A program made the translations under genes and the position numbers. 64,000 bases of DNA from Telmatactis stephensoni (taxonomy: Eukaryota > Cnidaria > Anthozoa > Actiniaria > Isophelliidae): positions 124,001 through 188,000 of the forward strand of contig JALIZF010001503.1 in assembly GCA_029948255.1 (NCBI GenBank), in the 5' to 3' direction. The notes under the pieces were generated by a model. The model made no database searches and was not told the origin of the DNA. It worked only from the letters and a program-made list of their open reading frames with translations. Each line of letters begins with the position of its first letter. The first letter of the stretch is position 1. This document shows positions 36,501 to 48,500 of this stretch, piece by piece.

Positions 36501-39500
36501 ATCTTTTTCATCGATTTTACTTATAATTAATTTCCAGGCATCTATCCCCAACGACGATACTACGTATTTCTGCCAGCCCTTTCAAATTCCAGATGTTGGC
36601 TCAAAGAAGCATGTTGTTAAGGTATTTTATGATTGTCTTTTATGTCTTCTTTATGTTTTATTTAAACGTACTTTTATAGCACTGTTAAGCCATTTCCTTT
36701 CCTTTCACATATATAATTTTCACATTGAATTTATAACTAGAAAAACATTCCCAAGGGACTGACGGCATTTTCCATTTAGTGCTAAAAACCCATCAGCTTG
36801 AAGCAGCGGACTAGAACATGTCAGTTTCTAGCATCAGCCGGTATCAGTCTTACGCCCGCCAAACACGTTGAGAAAATGTATGAGGACACTGCCACGCGAG
36901 GCACTTTTCTCACCGTGTGCTCTTTTTTTTGTTTGTTTTTTTGTTTGTTTGTTTGTTTGATATATTTGGCCTTGCGTAGCCAAAGATGCAACGTCTGCGG
37001 CGAGAAATCGTCTGAGCTAAGTGCCTCGCGTGGCAGTTTCCTCGCGCAGTTTCTCAACGTGTGCGGGGGGCTTTAAGAAACGGATGTGTTATTAGCCACT
37101 TCCCAATCGAGTAGGATACTGGGTACTAGTTTGAATATTTAATGCAATTAAGAAATAAACCTCATAACACTGTGAAAGAGCACATCAAAACTGATAGAGT
37201 TTCATTGTATTCTGTGGAATAGCGACTGTGTGACAGTCATTCAACTGAATATGTAAAAAAAATTAACTGACTGATTGTAAAGAAATGTATGGTTTGGAGG
37301 GAAAGTGTTCCAACAAATCATACATTCCCTTGTAAATTAATGAATCTTTGAAAGGCAACTACTGTGGAAATGTGCAGCCCAACACCATCAAAATTTGAAA
37401 TCTTGTATATTTTGATGTGCTCTTCACGTCATGCGGTGTATTTCTTAATTGCATTAAATATTCAAACTACTGTAGTACCCAGTCCCCTACTCAATTGGGA
37501 AATGGCTAATTTTAAGTACTAGCTTTTCTAGCAATGATGAAGAGAGAGGTCTAGAGTAAAGCGCCGTCGTCCTCAATTTATTAGTTTATAATTAAATGAC
37601 TCTTAAAAGTTACCGATGTACAATTTGGTCCCTCGATTTACCTTTACTTTTCAGGTCGAACCAATTATTACTCCTGGGAACGAAGGTCTGGTTCATCACG
37701 TTTTGATATTGGAATGCTCGGACAATCTCCCCGTGTCTAATCTCACCAATGGAGGCCTTTGCGCAGCAAATATGCCAACTGCACTTAGACAATGTGTAGG
37801 AGGGGCCGTCATGTTAGTTTGGGCAATCGGTGGCACCGTAAGTATAGCTCTACGACATTTTAACTCGTGGCTCATCGTAGGTTGGCGTACCATTTGCGTG
37901 CCTAAAGCATAGTGAGCGAGTAACGATTTATTTGTAGGAGTCCGTCATAGCAGATTGCGAGGATTTTAGTTTTTCCGTGTAGTACTAGTTTGCATGTGCG
38001 AGCATTAGCGAGCGAGTAACGATGTGTAGTCCGTAGTAGCAGCTTTGGATATTGATGAAAATATGGTTATAGCTCTGTGACGTCAACTCGTGAATATTAA
38101 CCAGTGAACAGGCTCTTTTGGGGAAGGGAAGGGGAAGGGAAAGGGGAGGGGAGGGGAGGGGCAGGGAAGAGGGGCAGGGAAGAGGGGAAAGGGGAGAAAG
38201 GAACGGTTTTCTCCAAAGGATGCTTACAGGCTCTCCCCTTTCCCCTCTTCCCGTCCCCTCCCCTTCCCTTCCCCTTCTCCTATCCCTTCCCTTCACCTCC
38301 CCCTCCCCCAGAGCCTGTTCACAGGCTAGTGAATATGAGCATCGTAAGTTTTGCGTGTCATTTGCGTGCGCGAGACGTAAACCTCGCTCCTCTAGATCTT
38401 GCTTCCGGGGCAGTCGCTCCCCACATCTCATAGATTATTTTGTTTATAAACCCATTTCCTTTGGAAACTTTTGAGAGACTCGCACTATCAACCACAGGTA
38501 GCCCAGGCTGGACGAGTGTCAATTTACAAGAGAATGTATGGGGATTTTTGAACCTTCAATAAATGACTCAAATTGCAATAAAATTCAACAAAAAAACTTA
38601 TCAGTGTCTTGCTTTATTCCTAAACCCGTGACATAAATTCGGCCGTTGAAAATCGGAGAGGGACTGGATCGAGCAAAAACTTAACATGAGAACCGGTCCC
38701 CAAGGGGGTTTTTCGCCCGATGGCGATTTTCAACGGCCGAGAGCGTCCACAAAAATTTCTGTCACGGGTTTTTGAGGCAATTTTAGGGAGGTATCTTCCT
38801 AAGTTTGTGGAGGCTAGCGGCTGGTAAAATTTCTTCGAATCGATTCTATTGGTAAAACTGGGTGGCCAAGGTATCCCTTCAACAGAGGAAGATTTTCTGC
38901 TGGAATGGTTTTTCGAGGATTTATTTTGGTTTGAGTTCAGCTGTTTGGAGTCGTTAAATTGGCCTTCGCCTCCTACCTTCTCTCCTTCTTAGTTAGGCAG
39001 GGAAAAAGTAGCTAAACCCAGACGAAATCGACTGAAACGTCGTCAGAGGACTAAAGAGGAATAAAGCAAGACACTGATAAGTTTTTTGTTGAATTTTATT
39101 ACAGTTTGAGTCATTTATTGAAGGTTCAAAAATCTCCATACATTCTCTTGTAAATTGACACTCGTCCAGCCTGGGCTACCTGTGTATCAACACGCTCGCC
39201 TCGATCGGTCAACTCTCAAAATCATCAAAAATTTCTAATGCTTTTCTAGAGCCTAAAATAAAATTCAAGTATTGCCACCAAATAGAAAAGGCAAGATGTC
39301 GAGTCAAAATAAGTTTGTTAAGAAAGATAATAGCGATGAAATGTGCTTACATTTTAATAAGAAAGATAGCAGCCGGCCAAAACATTGAGCGTTAAAATGA
39401 TAATAACGACAGCTTATTTGCTTATTTTAGGCTAAATCTTTCTGAAATGCATAAACATATTCTCGCTCATTAACTTTAGGAGTGGAATTTTTTCGCAGAA

Positions 39501-42500
39501 TGATAAATTCTTAGCTCCTTCAAAATATTGTGACGGTATTGCGTGACACAGTTTTGATCGCTGATAAAACGATGGCAAAGCGACAGGAACAGTCAAAAAT
39601 TCAAGGGAGACTTCTTTCAAACTCTTTTGCTAAATTATAGCGGAGCTCCCGCGCGGGCCGAAGGAGCACCATACCTAATAAAAAATGGTAACCCATCGAG
39701 ATGATTTTTGATGGACACACAGGGAGCCCAACGGTTGTACGTCCGTCCGTACATACATACGTCCGTACGTACGTCCGTGTAAATCGCGATGCTGATTGGC
39801 TGATTGCTTTTTGGCGCCAAATTGACGCGCGCTGACACTTTGAAAACTGAAAATTTACAAGTTCCCTTGCATTTTTAACTTGAAAAACTTAAAAATATTA
39901 TTCTCGAAACCCCGTAAAAATTTAGCGATTTTCATGATCATTACTCTGTGCCAATCTTGACGGGTTAAAGCGAAAATAACCGTACGTTTGAATTTTTTTC
40001 GGGCCTGGTGTCGTTTCAAAAACTGTTCGAAAGACGAAAGACACAGAGGATATTTTCAAAGTTGAACGACTTTTTAGTTGGATTCGTAGTTTAAAAAAAT
40101 TCTTCATAATGAATGAGTCATTGAGGATCGTGTATTCTTCGTTTCGTGAAGATGCCTTCAGTAAAGCTGCTTAAAAATCTAGCCAAAGTTGGAAATAAAT
40201 CAAGAATCGTCTGCATTGAGCGTGAAACAAGGACCAGTATCGACCAGTATGCTTCGAAAAGACAACAAGGAAAGCACTTCAAGGTAAAGACCCTAGCCAG
40301 AAAATGATATCAAAAAGTCTCTTGTACCTATATTTGATCTTTTATCTTTGATTTGGGATTGATGACTTAAAAAAAAACCTTTTATGCACGTTGAACTGTG
40401 GCCAAGTTTAAACAAACACTCGATCAAGCCTTACATGAAATGTACAACGACATTTTGTTTTACGTACGGTGAACTTTTTGCACTAGTTCTAATAATAATA
40501 AAATTAGTAAAAAAAATTGATTTTGAACTTATTTCAACCCCACTAATGTGTAAATACAGCTCAAGTTTTGGTCTGGAATTTAATGAAACAATTGACAGGA
40601 AAAAAAGAAGGAATTTTGCCATGCAAACTAGAGTTGTTTTACTTTATTCATCTGGATGAAGTTGCTCAGTGAGCCCTGTCAATTGCCCTGTGAAGCCTTA
40701 AATACAGACTGAAAATGCTTAATTCCTTGTTTTCTTGTTATTTCAATTAGCTGTTTTTATAATCACTTTAAATTGTATTAGAATGACACACTAGCTAGGT
40801 GAATACTTGTCTCCCACTTTTCTCTTCCAGGTTACACTGATAATACAATTTGGGCATTGTTTCTGCGCATTTCGTCTGCGCATTTCTCAAGTTGTCGAAA
40901 TTCCTTGGAAACGTTTTTATTTCTATAATACTATGTAGAAACATTAGAAAATGATGAAAAACAACATTTTTCTTGCTTTTTTTCCAAATATTTGTTTCTG
41001 AAGTGGTTGAATTGTAAAAAATAACCGCTAATCAATTATTTGGTCTATTTCTAGAATTTTGTTAGGTATGGGGCCAATCAAGTTATTTTTCAGGAAAATA
41101 TAGCTCCTTTTCGGCAGCTTTCCATTTCTGCACCATTCGTGTGTTTTGACCGCAAATAGGGTAAACTTCGAAGAAATCTGACGGCTAAACGAAGTGGGTG
41201 ACCCCATTTTTTATTTGCTTGTTTTACTTCTTATATGTTTTTCTTTCATCATGCAAATTTTAAAAATTCTGTCTAGAGGATCTTTTGCCCATGAACGTCC
41301 TTAAATAACAAAACAAAACAACAACAACAACCACAAAAAAACAAGATGTCACAAATATAGTGAAGACAGACAAATCAATATATAGTCAATATATGTTGTT
41401 CTGTAATATTCAGGATGTCAAAAAGGTTTAATTACTTGTATCAATTTAAAAACATGTTTTGGAGATTTTGCTTTCTATTTCTTGAAAATTTGAACCCTTA
41501 CAAAGTCAGTTATGAAATCTGACAGTGAATCTGAATATTGAAATTTACTGTAACAAAGGTCACTGAGCATACAAGCCCATACAATATACAAACCAAAACC
41601 AAAACTTATTTTAAAAATGCTTTTTAAATAATCTTCATTTCAACTTTTTCAATTACCACAGGAAGCCCAATTCATTTGAATCAAGAACATAAAAAAATTA
41701 AAATTGAAATTGGAGCTTTGCTTTTAGGTAGTAGTTGTTTTGAGTTGTTTTACAATTTCATCTAAAGTCATGATTAGTGTAACCTGGAAGAGAGAATTCT
41801 TGTTTCGTGTAAAGACAACTATTTATCAGTGTCATTCTACTCTACATAATACAAAAAAAAAAAAAAACAAGATGCCACAATACTGTCAAGACAGAAAAAT
41901 CTAAATATAATTTTCTGCAATGTCTAATTGTTTAATTGAAGGATGTTGAATTAGGTTCAGTATTTATGTGAATGAAATCAGTTTGAGGGATTTATGCATC
42001 CTATTTCTGAGAATTATGAAGCACTACTACTAAGTCAATTATAAAATCTGACACAAATATCTGAATAAATATCACTATGGTCACTGAGTTGAAAGCCTTA
42101 TAATTCTCAGGAGACTGAAGGGCAAGAAATAAAGCTTGAGTATAGTCTTTATTTCAACTTTTACAACAAAATGCAATCTTTGTTTGCCTATTACCACAGC
42201 AAGCCCAATTCATTTGAATCAAAAATGTCAAAATAAAACAAAGTATTTAAAATTATTATTATATTTAAATGGGAGCTCCGCTATTAGGTAGTACCTAATT
42301 TTTATATTAAGATTAAAAGCTTTCAGAAATCATTTTTCATTCAATTGTTCATCAAGGGAAAAAAGGACCTGGGAACCAGAACCTGTCGTTTTGTCCAATC
42401 ACGCTTTGCGCGCCGCGGTCACCGTTTAGCTTGCATGGATAGCTCTGCACCATTTTTAACTCGTGGATATGAATTCCTATATTTGGCACGTGGTTTGCGT

Positions 42501-45500
42501 AGGCAAGACGTAGCGAGCAAGTAACTGTGATCGTCTCTTTATACCAACAGTCATTTTATTACCCTGAGCATGTTGGCTATCCCTTGGGGGGTGGCGTTGG
42601 GCCAAAATTTGTTGTTATGGAAATGCACTATGATAACCCAGACAAGAAATCAGGTGACGATTGACCTTTGTTCGTTAGTCAGTGATTGTTTGATTGATCT
42701 ATTGAGTCACTAGCTTGCTCAGTCAGTCAGTCAGTCAGTCAGTCAGTCAATCAGTCAATCAGTCAATCAGTCAGTCAGTCAATCAGTCAATCAGTCAGTC
42801 AGTCAGTCAGTCAGTCGTGCATTCAGTCAGTCAGTCAGTCAGTCAGTCAGTCAGTCGTGCATTCAGTCAGTCAGTCAGTCAGTCAGTCAGTCAGTCAATC
42901 AATCAGTGAGTCAGTCAGTCAGTCAGTCAGTCACAGAGTCAGTCAGTGAGTCAGTCAGTCAGTCAGTCAGTCAATCAATCAGTCAGTCCGTCAGTCAGTC
43001 AGTCAGTCAGTCAGTCAGTCAGTCAGTCAGTCAGTCAGTCAGTCATGCATTCAGTCTGTCAGTCAGTCGTGCTTTCAGTCAGTCAGTCAGTCAGTTCGTC
43101 CGTCCGTCAGGAGTTAGTAGTCAGTTTAATTAAATTTCTTTCAATCTTTGCTTTTCAGGTTTAAAAGATTTTTCTGGTTTTCGCTTTCACTACACATCAC
43201 AATTACGTAAATATGATGCAGGCGTACTGTGGGTTGGATGGGCAGTTGATTCAGCTATGATTATTCCACCACGTCAGAAAAAATGGCTTTCAGTTGGCTA
43301 TTGCTCTGGGAATTGTACGCGATTGGTAAGGAGTATTGTATACACTTTTCATGTAAGCGTAAAAATAAAACTGCTCTTGAAACCTACCTTGTGATAGGGT
43401 ATATACCTACTTACTTCAGAAAAGGTTGTCAGAGCCAAAGGCGATAGTTAGGGTTTCCTATTTGTTTTTACCAATAAATTATAGTATTCAGATATAATAA
43501 TATCTAAATGGGCAAAACGAATAGAAAAAACAAGAGGAATTTATATTATTCGAACTTGGTTCTTCGACTCTGACAACCTTTTTTAGAAGAGGTACACATT
43601 GTTTTTCGTGTAATTTTCCTTCTCCTTCTCCATTAATTCTCCTTCTATTCCTTCTCCAGGAGGGACGGGGATGTCTCTAGGCAAACAGCTGTTCAGCGTT
43701 CTTGCCTTTCGTGAGGTTACAGTAGTTTTTACAAAGGCAGCGAAATGATTAGAAGCCAGTACAAGTATTTAGTGTCGAAAATATCCATTTTTTGAATAAA
43801 ATCCGACTTACAATTCATGTTCTATGCGAAAAAAGGTATACAAGCTAGTGTTTGAATTTGCGGGCTGAAACTGTTGTGAATTGGCCAGTTATAAGCTATT
43901 TCTAGGACTAGAAATCCAGTTGTATGGACAAAATTCTCAAGCAAATTTCAAAAACCGCCAAGATAAAATTATTTTTTTTAGATCCACGGAACTGAAGAGG
44001 TCTGATAGAGTAGGCAGACATTTTGGACCATGCGAACTCAGTCCTTTAAAGCATCGAAAATGATGAATCTTATAGTGAGTGAACATTATTCAGTATATAA
44101 AGCGTTAGTTCTGTTGACCAAAGGATTTTCAGCTCTAGCTGAATGCACTAAAAGTGCTTAAGGAGCAAGGATGGCACAGTTGGTTAGTGCACGGCCTTCA
44201 GTGCGAGAGGTCCCTAGTTCAATCCCCAGTGACTTCACATCCTTGTTTCGAATTCTTTCCTTTCCATGTAGCTTTATTTAGCTTTAAATACCCTTAAAAC
44301 GGAGCACTGATGGAGAGAGGGAGTAAAGGGCCGGGCGCACCTTCGAACACTTGATACATGAGCCTCTGGCTCGGGAGATCTGGGCAACCACTCCCCGCGA
44401 TTTCGAAGTAAAACATTAGCCTTTGCCTTTTTTTGCCTTTTTGTCTTAATGATGAGTTAGTTTTGCTTATGAAATTTATGTTTTTATTATTTCATTAACC
44501 AAAACGACAAATTTCAGGTATTTTATTCGGGTGAAAATGCATGTGATGCGGCTCGAAGACAATTTTTATGGACAGCTACTATCATCCCGCTCGAAATTGA
44601 TGCCGAATCCCACGAACGGTGAAGGAGAAATAAAAAAGCAAACAAAATAATGACAATAAAGGGTTATTGACCAGATCAAGAAGAAGCAGACTAAGAATCA
44701 ACTAATTTTTCTTTCTAGTGAATCTAAAAGCAAATCGATGCTGACCCGCAAATTGAAAACGAAAACGAATTCAAAACCTCCCCTCCCTCCTGTCCCTTTC
44801 TCCTTTTCTTTTTAAATGTACGGTTTCATTTTGATTTTCAGGGACTGCCAGAGAAAGGAATCAAGGTGTTTGCAACTTTTCCTCACTCTCATTTACTAGG
44901 TATCGTAATAGACTGATCTTTGTTTACTTTGCTCATTAGTATAGGCATTTTTTTTTCAACCAAATAAACATCAACTCAACTCAGCTGAGTGTTGAAAGAC
45001 CATGGCATTTGCAAAATTAGCTTTCTTTGGAAATTTGAGCTTTACACATGCAATGTTTGCGTGATGAGGTTTTAAAATTCTAAATTTTATAGAGTGTTTA
45101 GCTCATTGGAAGCTAGGCGGGTAAAATATGCGCACCGTCGACCTCAAGTTTATTAGACAATTTGTGAATGTTACGGGCTGCCGAAGTAAAATAAAGACTC
45201 TTTCCATTGATCTTGACTTTTTGTTAGATGTGAATGCATTTACCTCTAACTAACACATTTCTGAGTGACAGTCTATCGTTATCTTGCTACTATAGGTTCT
45301 GCCATGTGGTTAAAGCATGTACGTAACGGAGTAGAATTACCAGAAATAGGCAAAGATATGCATTATGATTTCAACTATCAGGTATGTCCTATCAAATGCA
45401 ATGAACCTTTCAGGAAGCGTCTAACCAAAAATTTCAGGTGGTTGCAAGGAGGTAGACGCCTACGAGGGGTTCCAATAGAGGGATTTCATGGCAGCCATGT

Positions 45501-48500
45501 TTGTGGGCAAGTACAGTAGAAAGATTTTGAATTAGAAAAGATTTCATTTCTTCTCAAGCTTTTTCTATTGTTCTGGTTGCCTTAAAGAACAAAAGAAATT
45601 GCCATATTAGGGCATTTGTCTATTGTTTTCAGTGCAACCAAAAGCTTGATATGGGAAAAAAGCTCTATTATTTTGACCACAAACATGTCTGCCGTGAAAT
45701 CCCTCTATATATTGTAGAGATTTGTATCTTATAGAACTAGTGCTCAAGGTATTGACCGAATCGAAATATGGCGGCAAATTTAAATAACTATTGCTCTGGA
45801 CTGAGTAGCCTCGTGTTCACGTGGAAACACAAAAGCGCTTTCACATGAATGAGAGGCTAGTCACTATAAAACAAGTAGTTATTCAAATTTGCCGCCATAC
45901 TTCGATTCGGTTTATGACCCGTTAATTGCTCAGGAAAAGACTAAGCCTGGTTATCACGATCGCTGGAGGAAGGAGACAGCATACCCAGACTCACCTATGC
46001 AGTCGTTCTCACGAAAACTAATGATACGGCACTGAACCCGCGTATGCGTTGATGATTACTCGGGCTTCCCCTAGGGGGTGCCAATTTAAAAACGGACTTT
46101 ATTACTCAAGCACGAATGAGTTAAGGAAAAGTATCATTTTTGGCAGTACCCAACCTTCTTTGAGCATCTCTCCGACCTTTCCTAATACCTGGGGGAAATC
46201 AGTACATTACTCAGTTAATGCTCCTTAAAAACTGTCAAAAGCCTCAATTAATTTATAATTTCCATTGTGCCGATAATACTGAATGATTTCAATTTTTCAG
46301 GAATATCATTTTCATGAAAAAGAAGTGCACATACTTCCGGTAAGCAAGACGTTAGACCCCAGTCCCTGCGTTATACAATTCGTCTTCTAACATCTTCTGT
46401 TGGTTTAATTAGGGTGATGATCTCATTCAGTACTGCCAGTACGATTCTAGCAAAAGGAAATATATGACACGCGTAAGTACAGCTGAGGACAGATTTCGTT
46501 ATTCTCTGCGAGCGGTGGCTATTTTTTTAAGGAGCGGCATAGTGGGCCCGGCTTTTCCATTGTCCTGTGGTCTGTTTTAGGTCCCCTGCTCTTTCTAATT
46601 TATGTCAATGACTTTCACAGAAGTTCTAGTCTTCTTAAGTTCCACCTCTTTGCGGACGACTCTAACCTTTTCTATGCCAGCAAGTCCATAGAAACCCTTG
46701 AACTGGAAATCAGTCATGAATTGTCATTGGTTCATTCTTGGCTCTGCGCAAATAAACTTTCATTGAATATAACTAAATCAAACTTTGTGATATTTCATCC
46801 GCCGCAAAAAAGGTTAGTTTATAACCCTCAAATTAGGATAAATAATGAACCACTTAAACAGGAAAATCAAATCAAATATTTAGGTATCATAATTGATAAT
46901 CATCTTGACTGGAAAGTTCATGTATCTTATATCAGTAAAAAGATTAAACGAAGTATAGGGATAATATCAAAGGCACGATATTTTGTCAACCTTAATATCC
47001 TTGTTAATATGTATCTTGGTTTACCCATATCTAGTTTATGGCATGGTTGCATGGGGCAATACCTACAAATCCACAACCGATCCACTGTTTACCTTGCAAA
47101 AAAGTGTTTACGTCTAATGACTCATGCTAACTTTAACGCTCATTCTAATCCTATTTTTAATAAACTAAAAATTTTAAAATTTACTGACTTAGTGTTCCTT
47201 CACACTGCGATATTCATGCATGACTTTCATTCTAACAATCTTCCAGCCTATTTCAAGACATTTTTTGAAATGGTCAGCATTAATACGCGATTGGCATGCA
47301 AGTCTTCATATTCCTTACCAAAGGCAAGGACAAATTATGGCAAATTTAATATAAAATATTCTGGTGCCGAAATTTGGAACAGAATTGATGAATCATTAAA
47401 AAATCTAGACAAAAACAATTTTAAAGTAAAATTACCAGATCACTTACTTGGCAATTACTTCACATGATTCAAACTCCAATTTAAGAATTTATATTTAACT
47501 TATTTATAAACATCAATCTAGTTAATTAACTTATATCATATATATAATATATATATATATCAATCAATCCAATAATTGCATTTCATCAACTTTCTCTTTC
47601 TTCTTATATATTTCTTTCCTTATTTTCTTGCTTTGACCCACACCACATTTTAAAAACAAATATAAGCTATCTATCTCGATTAACGGAAAAGTTATTATAG
47701 ATAGCTTGTACCTACACACTCGTTATCTCGTTCTGTTTCAAAAAGTTATTACAAAACAAATTACTATGCATATGCTTTATTAAATATTTTTATTGATTGT
47801 AATAATTAAATATATGTAAATATGGTACAAAATAAAAACCAATGTCAATGTCGAACGTGGCCTATTCTAACTCCTACAAGCCGGGCTTCCTGTGGACGAT
47901 TGGGGGAGTGAACTACAGCTCCTGTACAAAACAAAATAAACGTTATTAATGAAATACTTATTATGTTTGTTTCAAAGGGCGGACTAACGACACAACAAGA
48001 GATGTGCATGAACTTCCTCTACTACTATCCCAAGGTTGATTTGGCAAAGTGCTTTTCAAGTGACCACGGCATCAATCACACATTTTTTCGAAAACATTTT
48101 TGGAAGTTAGTTTATTGGCTATATAATACTTCAGTCATATGGTCATCATAATGAATTCGCCTTTCCGGAATCTAGGAACTCGCGTGGAATCATAGGACTA
48201 TTTTAGGGGCACATTTTTTAAAATTCATCAGAAGATAAGTAGTAGGAAAAGGACAGTTCTGGGACCGGTGCACCCGGTACAGCTACCCCCCTCCCCTCCC
48301 CAACCCCTAGCCCGGCAGGGCGGTATCTCCCTCTCTGGGGTATGGGGTACTAGATTGGATTAGATTAGATTGGATTAGATTAGATTAGATTAGATTAGAT
48401 TAGATTAGATTAGATTAGATTAGATTAGATTAGATTAGATTAGATTAGATTAGATTAGATTAGATTAGATTAGATTAGATTAGATTAGATTAGATTATCT

